Source: Thermomonas beijingensis | Lineage (GTDB): Bacteria; Pseudomonadota; Gammaproteobacteria; Xanthomonadales; Xanthomonadaceae | Assembly: GCF_020034655.1 (NCBI RefSeq) | Contig: NZ_JAIQDJ010000001.1 | Span: 1,116,001 to 1,180,000 of the forward strand | Reading direction: 5' to 3' | Length of the DNA: 64,000 nucleotides | In this document: positions 20,629 to 29,332 of the stretch, piece after piece | How the letters are laid out: the number at the start of each line of letters is the position of its first letter | Position numbering within the stretch: the stretch's first letter is position 1 | Translations under genes and position numbers: made by a program | Notes under the pieces: model-generated | The model's input: only the letters and a program-made list of their open reading frames with translations | Database searches by the model: none | What the model was told of the DNA's origin: nothing

Positions 20629-22041
20629 ATGAGCGTAAAGCAGGGTTTCCGCCCCGACTCCAGTTTCCAGACCCGCAATGAGCAGCGGATCGAGCAGCTG
20701 CGCGTGCCGCCACAATCAGTGGATGCCGAGCAGGCGGTGCTGGGGGGGTTGATGCTCGATCCTTCTGCATTCGACCGCGTGGCTGATCTACTCAATGCCG
20801 AAGATTTTTATCGACGTGATCATCAGCTGATCTATCGCGCCATACGTGAATTGGTGGAAAAAAATCAACCCTGCGATGCGGTGACGGTGGGCGATTGGTT
20901 TGAGTCGCAAGGTGTTGCCGAGCAAGTGGCAGGAGGCGCTTATTTGATCGAACTGGCCGCCACCACACCCAGCGCCGCCAACATCAAAGCGTATGCCGAC
21001 ATCGTGCGCGACAAGGCGGTACAACGCAAATTGATTGATGTGGGCACTGCGATCGTCAACGATGGCTTTCAGCCTGAGGGGCGTGGTTCCAGCGAGTTGC
21101 TGGCGAAAGCCGAAAGCGAAGTGTTCGCAATTGCCGAAGGCCATTCGCGCGGGCGGCAGGATTTTGTGCCGATCAAACGTGCCTTGAATGAAGCATTTGA
21201 TGTGCTGCAAAAACGCGCCGAAAGCGGCAGTGGCGTGACCGGGTTACCGACCGGCTATGTGGAGTTTGACGAGATGACGGCGGGCCTGCAGCCCACCGAT
21301 TTGGTCATCCTGGCGGCACGCCCGGCAATGGGTAAAACCACATTGGCATTGAATATCGCGGAGTATGGCGCGATCAAATCGAAGAAAGCGGTGGCGGTGT
21401 TTTCGATGGAAATGTCATCCTCGCAATTGGCGCTGCGCTTGATTTCCTCGCTGGGCCGGGTCAATGCCACGCGCCTGAAGACCGGTGATCTGGAGGATGA
21501 AGACTGGAGCCGTGTCACCGGTGCCATTGCGCAAATGAGTGGCATCAAGATTTTCATCGACGACACCCCCGGGCTGTCACCCGAAGTGCTGCGTGCCAAG
21601 TCGCGTCGGCTCAAGCGCGAACATGATTTGGGCTTGATCGTGATCGACTATTTGCAGCTGATGGCGGTCCCCGGCAACAGTGAAAACCGCGCCACCGAAA
21701 TCTCTGAAATCAGTCGCTCACTGAAGGGCTTGGCGAAAGAATTGAATGTGCCGGTGATTGCCCTGTCACAGCTCAACCGCTCGTTGGAAACCCGCACCGA
21801 CAAGCGTCCAGTGATGGCCGACTTGCGTGAATCTGGTGCGATCGAGCAAGACGCCGACATGATCGTGTTCATCTATCGCGATGAGTACTACAACAAGGAC
21901 AGTTCGCCGGACAAAGGCTTGGCCGAAATCATTATCGGCAAACACCGAAACGGCCCCACCGGCAGCTTCAAGCTGAAATTCTTTGGTGAATACACACGCT
22001 TTGATAATTTGGCGCACGATACCGTTGGCAGTTACGAATAA
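20629..22041 (+). CDS. dnaB: Replicative DNA helicase
   Basis: DnaB is the hexameric helicase that unwinds DNA at the replication fork. The 470-aa product from ATG 20629 has the N-terminal primase-interacting domain (LRVPPQSVDAEQAVLGGLMLDP, RRDHQLIYRAI) and the RecA-type motor: Walker A ARPAMGKTTLALNIA, Walker B LIVIDYLQLM, then ALSQLNRSLETR with the arginine-finger region. A TTG 24 bases upstream is a weaker start. No intein is present. Placement after rplI and before alr is typical of proteobacteria. Confidence 0.97.
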   Translation: MSVKQGFRPDSSFQTRNEQRIEQLRVPPQSVDAEQAVLGGLMLDPSAFDRVADLLNAEDFYRRDHQLIYRAIRELVEKNQPCDAVTVGDWFESQGVAEQVAGGAYLIELAATTPSAANIKAYADIVRDKAVQRKLIDVGTAIVNDGFQPEGRGSSELLAKAESEVFAIAEGHSRGRQDFVPIKRALNEAFDVLQKRAESGSGVTGLPTGYVEFDEMTAGLQPTDLVILAARPAMGKTTLALNIAEYGAIKSKKAVAVFSMEMSSSQLALRLISSLGRVNATRLKTGDLEDEDWSRVTGAIAQMSGIKIFIDDTPGLSPEVLRAKSRRLKREHDLGLIVIDYLQLMAVPGNSENRATEISEISRSLKGLAKELNVPVIALSQLNRSLETRTDKRPVMADLRESGAIEQDADMIVFIYRDEYYNKDSSPDKGLAEIIIGKHRNGPTGSFKLKFFGEYTRFDNLAHDTVGSYE

Positions 22042-22053
22042 GCGACGCCGGTC

Positions 22054-23193
22054 ATGAGCGAAACCATGAGCCAACGCCCCACCCGCATCGTGGTGGACCT
22101 GGATGCACTCAGTCACAACTTGCAAGTGATCCATGCGCATGTGCAGGTACCGGTGATGGCGATTGTCAAAGCCAATGCCTACGGGCATGGCTTGGTGCGG
22201 GTGGCGCATCATTTGCAGGCACAGGGTGTCACCCAATTTGGGGTGGCGTTTGCCGAGGAGGCACTGACCTTGCGGCGTGCCGGCATCAGCTTGCCAATTT
22301 TGGTGCTGGGCGGGATCCTGGGCCGGCAAGTGGGGCAATTGATCCAGCACGATCTGGAAATTACGGTGTCGTCACTGGACAAGCTGCGCAAAGTCGAGGC
22401 CGCCGCAGAGCGCTTGCAACGCAAAGCGGTGATCCATCTGAAGATCGACACCGGGATGGAGCGCATTGGCGTGCACAGCTACTCCTGCGCGGCATTCATT
22501 GAGGCGGCGGTGGCGTCCACGTGGTGTGTACTGAAAGGCGTGTACTCGCATCTGGCTTGCGCCGATGATCCGCACTCACCGAAAACAGCCCAGCAGTTGG
22601 AGCGATTCTTGCAGGCTTGCGCGCACTTCGAGCGTATTGGTGCGCCGATGCCGATCCGTCATTTGGCCAATTCCGGCGGCGTGTTGCACTTCCCGGAAAC
22701 GTGGCTGGATATGGTGCGCCCCGGCATCATGTTGTATGGCGTGCTGCCCGATCCGGCGGCATATCGCAGCGTGGATATTCGTCCTGCGTTATCACTGCTC
22801 TCGCAGGTGGTGTACTTCAAAGTGGTCAAGGCCGGCAGCAGCGTCAGTTACGGTGCAACCTGGGCACCCGCGCAGGATACCCATGTGGTCACCGTGCCGA
22901 TTGGCTATGGCGATGGCTACCCGCGGGCGCTATCCAACCGTGGCCAAGTGTTGATTCGGGGTCAGCTTCACCCCATCGTTGGCCGCTTGTGCATGGATCA
23001 ATTCATGGTGGACCTTGGGCCGCACGGCAGCGCGTATGTCGAGGACGATGTGGTGCTGATTGGTCCGCAAGGTGAGCAAATCCTCACCGTCGAGGATGTC
23101 GCGGCGTGGGCCGACACCATTGGTTATGAAATTCTGACCCGCTTCAACGAGCGCATTCCGCGTGAATATGTGGGTGGGCCAAACATCCGTTGA
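22054..23193 (+). CDS. alr: Alanine racemase
   Basis: Alr is the PLP enzyme that makes D-alanine for peptidoglycan. The 379-aa product has the PLP-lysine motif AIVKANAYGHGL, KIDTGMERIGV, HLANSGG, RPGIMLYG, the catalytic tyrosine region SSVSYGATW, and the conserved VPIGYGDGYPR. It starts 12 bases after dnaB; a second ATG at 22066 is also possible. Confidence 0.96.
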   Translation: MSETMSQRPTRIVVDLDALSHNLQVIHAHVQVPVMAIVKANAYGHGLVRVAHHLQAQGVTQFGVAFAEEALTLRRAGISLPILVLGGILGRQVGQLIQHDLEITVSSLDKLRKVEAAAERLQRKAVIHLKIDTGMERIGVHSYSCAAFIEAAVASTWCVLKGVYSHLACADDPHSPKTAQQLERFLQACAHFERIGAPMPIRHLANSGGVLHFPETWLDMVRPGIMLYGVLPDPAAYRSVDIRPALSLLSQVVYFKVVKAGSSVSYGATWAPAQDTHVVTVPIGYGDGYPRALSNRGQVLIRGQLHPIVGRLCMDQFMVDLGPHGSAYVEDDVVLIGPQGEQILTVEDVAAWADTIGYEILTRFNERIPREYVGGPNIR

Positions 23194-23244
23194 CCCTGCG
23201 CAAAGCGCGTGATTCACTCGCCAATATGCAAGGGGAGAAATCGG

Positions 23245-24819
23245 ATGGCCGCAGCACCCGCAGCACCCGTAACACCAGCATCAGAATCGGTATCGGCACC
23301 GAAGCAGGCATCGCGGCCGGCAGCAAAACCGCGGCTGAAGCGTAGTGCCGATGCCGCAACCGGTGTACGGCCGAAGCGTGAGCCGATGTCTAAGGTGGAT
23401 ACCGCGTGGTTGCGCATGGAACGGCCCACCAACCCGATGATGATCACCGGTGTGTTGATGTTCGCCGAGCCGCTGCAGTTGGCACAGTTGAAAAAGATTA
23501 TCCAGCAGCGCTTTCTTTCGTATGCGCGATTTCGGCAAAAGCCGGTTGAAAATGCCACCGGCGCACAGTGGGTGGACGACGAGCACTTCGACTTGGATTG
23601 GCATGTGCGCTTATCTGGCCTGCCAGGACGGCCGGGGAAGTCTTCGGAAAAGCGCGCCCTGGAGCGCTTCGTCAGCAATTTGGCATCCAGTCCGTTGGAC
23701 CCCACCAAGCCGCTGTGGCAATTTCATTTGGTCGAGCGTTATCAGGGCGGGTCAGCATTGGTGGCGCGTATTCATCATTGCTATGCCGATGGCATTGCCT
23801 TGGTGCAGGTCTTGTTGTCATTGACCGATACCAGCCGTGAGCCCAAACCCAGTGCCCGCCTCGACAAGGCTTGGCTGAAGCACGAAGCTGCTCCGGTGGC
23901 GCGTCGCGTGGGCGCGATGCAGCGCTACATGAAGCTGGGCGGCAAGGCACTGGAGCAGGGCATGGCGATGATGCAAGACCCCTCGCTGGCCACGTTGCTG
24001 GCCAAAGAGGGGGGCGATATTGCCAAGGAATTGGTGCATGCCTTGGCGCTGCCGGATGACCCACCCTCGATGCTGCGCGGCAAGCTGGGTGTAAGCAAGC
24101 GCGTGGCGTGGGCCGAACCGCTGGATCTGGAAGAGGTCAAAGCGGTGGGTCGTGCCTGCGGCAGCACCGTCAACGATGTGTTGATGGCGGCCGCTGCCGG
24201 GGCCTTGCGCAGCTACATGCTGGAGCGCGGTGAGCCTTTGGACGGCATGACGTTGCGCGCCACCGTGCCGGTGAATCTGCGGCCGCTGGAGCATGCCAAG
24301 AAACTGGGCAACCACTTCGGGTTGGTGTTCCTTGAGTTGCCGGTCGGCGAGGGTAACCCGATACGGCGTTTGCAGCGGGTAGCCGACTGCATGAACCAGC
24401 TCAAAAACTCACGTCAGGCCATCGTTGCGTTTGGCCTGCTGGCCGCACTAGGCATGGCTCCGCATCCGGTGCCGGAATTGGCATTGGAAATGTTCAGCCG
24501 AAAAGCCAGTGCCGTGGCCACCAATGTGCCCGGCCCGCAACAGCCGCTGTACATGGCCGGCAGCGAGTTGCGCGACATCATGTTTTGGGTGCCGCAAACC
24601 GGCTCGATCGGGCTGGGCCTGTCCATCCTCAGCTATCGTGGGCAAGTGCATTTTGGCTTGATTGCCGATGCCCGCCTGATCCCGGACCCGGATGCAGTGG
24701 TGCGGCGTTTTGGTGAGGAATTCGAGCGCTTGCTATACCTGACCATGATGGGCAGCTGGGAGTTGCCCTTGGATGCAGATGCCGCGTTTGCGCTGCTGCA
24801 GGAGACGGCATCGACTTGA
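23245..24819 (+). CDS. Wax ester synthase/diacylglycerol acyltransferase-type acyltransferase
   Basis: WS/DGAT enzymes esterify fatty alcohols or diacylglycerol with acyl-CoA to make storage or surface lipids. The 524-aa product from ATG 23245 (strong AGGGGAGA site) has an Ala/Pro-rich N-terminal extension (~1-45) and then DTAWLRMERPTNPMMITGVL. The active-site motif HHCYADG matches HHxxxDG, and NDVLMAAAAGALR, LRATVPVNLRP and the TNVPGPQQPLYMAG region complete the family pattern. It follows alr by 51 bases on the same strand. Whether the product is wax ester, triacylglycerol or another ester cannot be told from sequence. Confidence 0.9.
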   Translation: MAAAPAAPVTPASESVSAPKQASRPAAKPRLKRSADAATGVRPKREPMSKVDTAWLRMERPTNPMMITGVLMFAEPLQLAQLKKIIQQRFLSYARFRQKPVENATGAQWVDDEHFDLDWHVRLSGLPGRPGKSSEKRALERFVSNLASSPLDPTKPLWQFHLVERYQGGSALVARIHHCYADGIALVQVLLSLTDTSREPKPSARLDKAWLKHEAAPVARRVGAMQRYMKLGGKALEQGMAMMQDPSLATLLAKEGGDIAKELVHALALPDDPPSMLRGKLGVSKRVAWAEPLDLEEVKAVGRACGSTVNDVLMAAAAGALRSYMLERGEPLDGMTLRATVPVNLRPLEHAKKLGNHFGLVFLELPVGEGNPIRRLQRVADCMNQLKNSRQAIVAFGLLAALGMAPHPVPELALEMFSRKASAVATNVPGPQQPLYMAGSELRDIMFWVPQTGSIGLGLSILSYRGQVHFGLIADARLIPDPDAVVRRFGEEFERLLYLTMMGSWELPLDADAAFALLQETAST

Positions 24820-24841
24820 ACGGCGGCTTTGGTTGGGCGCG

Positions 24842-26239
24842 TTATCTGCTCAACCGCTGCAACACGTCATGCCAATAGGTCAGCATCCACGGGATGTTGG
24901 ACGCCAGCATTTTTTCGTTGAGACCGTGCGCAAAGGTGTCGTTGGCTTTGGCAAAATCGGGCGACACGCCATAGCTGGGCACACCAGCCGCACGAAAATG
25001 CATGCTGTCGGTCGCCCCTGACGACATATCCGGCACGATGCTCAGCCCCGGGTAGCGCGCATGCACGCTGGCGCTCACCGCAGCCATCACATCCTTGCGC
25101 AACGGTGATGCCGGGCTTGCTACCGGCGGCGGGGGTTGCAAAGCGATGTGCACGGTTGGATCGGCAATGACCTGTTGCAAGGTGGATTGCACTGCAGCCA
25201 CCGGTGTGCCCGGGAAAATGCGGCAGTTGATATTGGCACTGGCGCGTTGCGGTAGCGCATTCAAGGCATGCCCACCCGACAAGGTGGTTGCCACGCAGGT
25301 GGTGCGCAGTTGGCCGACATAACCGGGATTGGCCGAAATAATCGCGGCGGCTTCACTGTCATTGGGGTTGGCGGCAAATCGACGCATCGCCTCAGCCAAT
25401 GGCCCTTGGTCATGCTCGCCAGCGGCGTTTAACGATGCCAAGGTGATGGTGTTGTACTGCACCGGGAATTGATAAGCCGCCACGTGGTCCAGCGCCGTGG
25501 CCAACCGATAAATCGCGTTATCGGGCGTGGGTGCACTGGAGTGGCCGCCCGGTGATGTCACCACCAATTCGAAATCGGCATAGGTTTTTTCCGCCGCTTG
25601 TACTTCAAACACGATGGGTTTGAGGGCGGCATCAAACGTGCCGCCGCCGGCATCGGCATTGAGCAGGAATTCGGCATCGTGATAGCGTCTGGCCAGTTCA
25701 CGGGTGGAGGCCATTTCGGTCTCTTCATCGCCAGAAAACACCAAAATCATGCCGCGCCTGGGTTTGAAGCCTTCGCGCTTGAAGCGCATGAAGGTGTTCA
25801 CCACCGTCACGATCCCGGCCTTCATGTCGGCCACGCCGCGCCCATACAGATAGCCGTTTTCTTCGACCAGGGTGAACGGGTCGCGGCTCCAGTCCGCAGG
25901 GTTGGCGGCGACTACATCCATATGCCCGGAGATCAGAATCGGCTTCAGGCGCGCATCACTTCCTGCATAGCGCACCACCAGCGCAGCGGTGTGCTCCACC
26001 GGAATAATGTCGATATCGGTGTTGGCAAAGCCCGCTGCCTCCAGCTTGTCGGCCAGATAGCGCGCAAACGCCGGGACTTGCGCTTTACCCGCCACGGTCT
26101 GGAATGCAATCGCATGGCGCAGCATCTCCATCGTCTCGGGCTGTGCTTGCAAGGAGGTGGCAAGGGGAGCCGTGCTGGCGGCGGGATTGCCGGCAAAGGC
26201 CACGAGCATTCCGGCAAACAGACAGGTGCGCATCAACAT
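24842..26239 (-). CDS. Exported M20-family metallopeptidase
   Basis: A zinc-dependent M20 (carboxypeptidase G2/ArgE/DapE-like) hydrolase of 465 aa from ATG 26239; earlier in-frame starts lack a signal peptide at their N-terminus. MLMRTCLFAGMLVAFAGNPAAS looks like a signal sequence (shown in two parts: MLMRTCLFAG, MLVAFAGNPA). Catalytic motifs are ISGHMDVVAA (metal His and Asp), GRGVADMKAG (bridging Asp), SGDEETEM (catalytic Glu pair), NADAGGG and a C-terminal metal His in KANDTFAHGLNEK. Substrate is likely peptides or acylated amino acids. It converges on the acyltransferase gene with a 22-base gap. Confidence 0.9.
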   Translation of the reverse strand: MLMRTCLFAGMLVAFAGNPAASTAPLATSLQAQPETMEMLRHAIAFQTVAGKAQVPAFARYLADKLEAAGFANTDIDIIPVEHTAALVVRYAGSDARLKPILISGHMDVVAANPADWSRDPFTLVEENGYLYGRGVADMKAGIVTVVNTFMRFKREGFKPRRGMILVFSGDEETEMASTRELARRYHDAEFLLNADAGGGTFDAALKPIVFEVQAAEKTYADFELVVTSPGGHSSAPTPDNAIYRLATALDHVAAYQFPVQYNTITLASLNAAGEHDQGPLAEAMRRFAANPNDSEAAAIISANPGYVGQLRTTCVATTLSGGHALNALPQRASANINCRIFPGTPVAAVQSTLQQVIADPTVHIALQPPPPVASPASPLRKDVMAAVSASVHARYPGLSIVPDMSSGATDSMHFRAAGVPSYGVSPDFAKANDTFAHGLNEKMLASNIPWMLTYWHDVLQRLSR

Positions 26240-26387
26240 GAGGGGTGGCCACGAGGTGATCAGGATGCTGCCAGCGTAGCAGCCGCGACGCGTGTTCAGT
26301 AGCGGCTCATTCTCGGAGCGGCCATTCACTTTCGGGCCAGATGAATACCACTAGCCTAGCAACGGATATTTCCCTCAGGAGCGTCGC

Positions 26388-27065
26388 ATGTTGCACACCA
26401 CATCCTTCAAATACGCCGTGTTGGCCAGCTGTTTGATTGCCTTCACCAGTGGTTGCGCCAGCTACGATGGCGGCAATGCCAATGACGATCATGCCCGTGC
26501 GAAGAAGGGTGCCCTGATTGGCGCTGCGATTGGTGTGGCGGCCGGCTTGCTCAGTGGCGACAGTGCGGTGGAACGCCGGCAACATGCGATGGTCGGTGCG
26601 GGCATCGGCGCACTGGCTGGTGGCGCCATTGGCAATTATCAAGACAAGCAGGAAGCCGAGTTGCGGCGCGAGACCGCAGGCACGGGCATTGATGTCAGCC
26701 GTGATGGCGATGTGATCAAGCTCAATCTGCCCGATGGCGTGACGTTTGATTTCAACAAGACCGACATCAAGCCGCAGTTCTATCCCTCACTCAATACCAT
26801 TGCCGGCACCTTGCGTGAGTACAACCAGACCATCGTTGAGGTCAGCGGGCATACCGACAATATCGGTAGTGATGCGGTCAACCAGCGCATCTCCGAACAG
26901 CGTGCCAATTCAGTGGCCAGCTATTTGATGGCGCAAGGGTTGCAGCGCGAACGGTTTGAAATCGTCGGCCTTGGCAAGCGTTTCCCGATTGCCGACAACG
27001 CCACCGAGCAAGGGCGTTCACTCAACCGTCGCGTGGAAATCCGCTTGTTGCCGATCCGCTCGTAA
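26388..27065 (+). CDS. OmpA-family lipoprotein with glycine-zipper segment
   Basis: A peptidoglycan-binding outer-membrane lipoprotein of the YiaD type, 225 aa. The lipobox is FTSGC with Cys23. Residues ~40-85 are Gly/Ala-rich with repeated GALIGAAIG/GAGIGALAGGAIG, a glycine-zipper hairpin. The C-terminal OmpA domain (~105-225) includes TFDFNKTDI, VSGHTDNIGS, NQRISEQRANSVASYL and SLNRRVEIRL. A CAGGAG ribosome-binding site precedes the ATG. It is monocistronic by appearance. Confidence 0.92.
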   Translation: MLHTTSFKYAVLASCLIAFTSGCASYDGGNANDDHARAKKGALIGAAIGVAAGLLSGDSAVERRQHAMVGAGIGALAGGAIGNYQDKQEAELRRETAGTGIDVSRDGDVIKLNLPDGVTFDFNKTDIKPQFYPSLNTIAGTLREYNQTIVEVSGHTDNIGSDAVNQRISEQRANSVASYLMAQGLQRERFEIVGLGKRFPIADNATEQGRSLNRRVEIRLLPIRS

Positions 27066-27114
27066 GCCACTTCGGCGGTGCTAGAGTGATGGCAACTGTT
27101 GCTACGGACTTGCC

Positions 27115-28038
27115 ATGATTGCGCAGACCTTTCAGCCCCTTGGCACCCCCGGTGTGCCTTGGGGCGATGCCGAAAAAAGCCAGTGGCGCGCGCGTCAACG
27201 CAAGCAGCGTAGCTATGCCGATGAGGTAGTGAACAGGCTCAACACCATGCTGGAAAGTTTCAAGGTGTTGCAGTACGGCGAGCTGGATTACGGCGATGAT
27301 GGCCGCTACCCACTGTATGCCTTGCGCGGCAAATATTGGGACGATGCGCTGCCGGTCGCTTTGGTGACGGGCGGTGTGCATGGCTATGAAACCAGTGGCG
27401 TGCATGGCGCGCTGTTATTCGCGCAGGACTATGCCGGCGGATTTGAAGGCCGCTTGAACCTGCTGATTGCACCCTGCGTGTCGCCATGGGCGTACGAGCG
27501 CATCCACCGCTGGAACCCGCAGGCGCTGGACCCAAATCGCAACTTCGTGGCCAACAGCCCATGCGGGGAATCCAAGGCGCTGTGGGATTTGATCCAACCC
27601 TTGCGCGGCAAGTGCATCGTGCATATTGATTTGCACGAAACCACTGACTCCGATGAAGCGGAGTTCCGCCCGGCACTGGCCGCACGCGACGGTAAACCGT
27701 ATGAACCTGGCACGATTCCGGATGGCTTCTATCTGGTCGATGACAGCGCCAACCCGCAGCCGGCATTTCAAGATGCCATCAACCTGGCGGTGGCCAAGGT
27801 GACGCATATTGCGATGTCGGATATGGACGGCACCATCATTGGCTCCCCAGTGGTCGCCGAAGGCGTGATTCGCTACCCGTTGGTGGAATTGGGCCTGTGC
27901 GCCGGGATCACCGGCGCACGCTACACCACCACGACCGAGGTCTACCCCGACAGCCCGCGCGCCTCTCCTGCGCAATGCAACCTGGCGCAGGCGGTGGCGG
28001 TAAATGCAGCGCTGACGTTTGCGTTGGCAATGGAGTGA
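27115..28038 (+). CDS. M14-family zinc carboxypeptidase-like protein
   Basis: A 307-aa M14 (carboxypeptidase A/succinylglutamate desuccinylase-like) protein. The zinc motif HxxE is at 89-92 in GGVHGYETSG, the third ligand is the His of HIDLHETTD, NRNF resembles the substrate-binding NxR, and TTEVYPDS carries the catalytic Glu near the C-terminus. No signal peptide is visible, so it is probably cytoplasmic. It lies alone between the OmpA lipoprotein and a small exported protein. The exact substrate is unknown. Confidence 0.85.
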   Translation: MIAQTFQPLGTPGVPWGDAEKSQWRARQRKQRSYADEVVNRLNTMLESFKVLQYGELDYGDDGRYPLYALRGKYWDDALPVALVTGGVHGYETSGVHGALLFAQDYAGGFEGRLNLLIAPCVSPWAYERIHRWNPQALDPNRNFVANSPCGESKALWDLIQPLRGKCIVHIDLHETTDSDEAEFRPALAARDGKPYEPGTIPDGFYLVDDSANPQPAFQDAINLAVAKVTHIAMSDMDGTIIGSPVVAEGVIRYPLVELGLCAGITGARYTTTTEVYPDSPRASPAQCNLAQAVAVNAALTFALAME

Positions 28039-28254
28039 TGTGGTTTCTGGCGTGCGCCAGATCCGCATTGCAAAGCGTGTTGGGGGGGTTGAAGCAGTTC
28101 GAGCAGTGCAGTTTGAGGAACCTGAATAGGCGATTGGCCGGCCTGCGGCTGGGCCCGCGTTGGCCCTGTCACGCACGGCACTTCAGGACGTGTGTGGGGT
28201 GTACGGCGTGCCGGCAGGATTACCCGCCGGTTCTGCGAATGGAGACCTATTGCT

Positions 28255-28692
28255 ATGAACATGCTCCGTAATTGGACAGCTGTTGTGCTGTTGCTATGCG
28301 CCAGTTGGGCCGGCGCGCAGGAGAGGGCATACAAGGAAGGGACGGTCACCGTGGTGACATCGGTGAAAGTCGTGGATGGCCAGTTCGAGAACTACATGCG
28401 TTATTTGGCGGCCAATTGGCGGCCAGTCAACGAAGAGGCTAGGAAGGCGGGTGAAATCGTGGATTACCACGTCTATGGGGCGAACCCGCGCAGCCCGCAA
28501 GAACCTGACATGTATCTAGTTGTCACCTATCCCAACATGGCCGCATTCGATGGTATGGATGCGCGGATGGAGCCGATTCTGGCCAAGCTCACCAAGCAAA
28601 CGATGCAGCAGCGCGAAGATGCTGCCGGCAAACGCGTGGTGATGCGCACGATTCTTGGCTCGGAAATGCTCCGTGAGTTGGTATTCAAATAA
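28255..28692 (+). CDS. Small exported protein of unknown function
   Basis: A 145-aa protein from ATG 28255 with a clear signal peptide (MNMLRNWTAVVLLLCASWAGAQ). The mature part TVTVVTSVKVVDGQFENYMRYLAANW ... YLVVTYPNMAAFDGMDARMEPI suggests an alpha/beta dimeric ferredoxin-like barrel (VKVxxGxFxxYxxY is typical of such monooxygenase-like folds), but I do not recognise a named family. No cysteines or metal motifs stand out. A 216-base gene-free stretch precedes it. Confidence 0.8.
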   Translation: MNMLRNWTAVVLLLCASWAGAQERAYKEGTVTVVTSVKVVDGQFENYMRYLAANWRPVNEEARKAGEIVDYHVYGANPRSPQEPDMYLVVTYPNMAAFDGMDARMEPILAKLTKQTMQQREDAAGKRVVMRTILGSEMLRELVFK

Positions 28693-28867
28693 GGGATCGG
28701 CCGTTGCTGGAAGCAACGCCTGACCGGCATGTCGAGCAGGCAGGTCGTTCCTTGCGGCCTGCCTGACGGTTCTTCTGCTTCACATGCGTCTGGCGTCATA
28801 ACGTATCGTGCTGGCCGGGCGTGGGTTGCGTACGTAAAGTGCAGGTTTTCCCCAAGAGCCTTTGACC

Positions 28868-29212
28868 ATGATCCAACGCTTAGACCCCGGCCCGCGCATG
28901 TCCGAGGCCAGTATCCATCACGGCATCGTGTATCTGGCCGGACAAATCCCGGAAACGCTGGATGCCGATATTGAGGTGCAAACTGCTGAAGTGCTGGCGG
29001 CGATCGATGATCTGCTGGCGCGTGCGGGCAGCGATAAATCCAAAATTTTGCGCGCGCAGATTTTTTTGGCCGATATCAATGATTTTGCCGGCATGAACCG
29101 TGCATGGGACGCGTGGGTGGTGGCGGGCAATGCGCCGGCCCGCGCCACGGTGGAGGCGAAGTTGGCCAACCCGGCGTGGAAGGTGGAAATTGTGGTAACT
29201 GCGGTGGTGTAG
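28868..29212 (+). CDS. RidA-family (YjgF/YER057c/UK114) protein
   Basis: A 114-aa RidA-fold protein, second in this window. It starts MIQRLDPGPRMSEASIHHG and contains VYLAGQIPETLDADIEVQ, LLARAGSDKSKILRAQIFLADINDFAGMN, the catalytic-type arginine in APARATVEAKLANP and EIVVTAVV. It probably scavenges reactive enamine/imine intermediates or acts on a specific imine. It is closest to the short, stand-alone YjgF forms and is distinct from the operon member at 16324-16746. Confidence 0.88.
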   Translation: MIQRLDPGPRMSEASIHHGIVYLAGQIPETLDADIEVQTAEVLAAIDDLLARAGSDKSKILRAQIFLADINDFAGMNRAWDAWVVAGNAPARATVEAKLANPAWKVEIVVTAVV

Positions 29213-29288
29213 AGCACATCACCACGCCTCCATGAATGGCATCCTTCCCGCGCCCGCGATGATGAGTGGGTTTGGACCTTGATTTTCC

Positions 29289-29308
29289 CTCTCCCGCTTG
29301 CGGGAGAG
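29289..29308. repeat. Hairpin of a CTCTCCCG...CGGGAGAG dispersed-repeat type
   Basis: CTCTCCCG (29289-29296), a 4-base loop and CGGGAGAG (29301-29308) lie between the convergent RidA and DUF885 genes. Sequences of this form recur widely in genomes of xanthomonads and relatives; only one copy is in this window, so its repeat status is not shown here. No T tract follows on either side. Confidence 0.4.
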
Positions 29309-29332
29309 AGTGCCTGCAGGGTGGGAGAGGTG

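Noticed and set aside
28737-28765. CAGGCAGG/CCTGCCTG hairpin as a terminator of the small exported protein gene
   Set aside because: Thirteen-base loop and no T tract; too weak to call.
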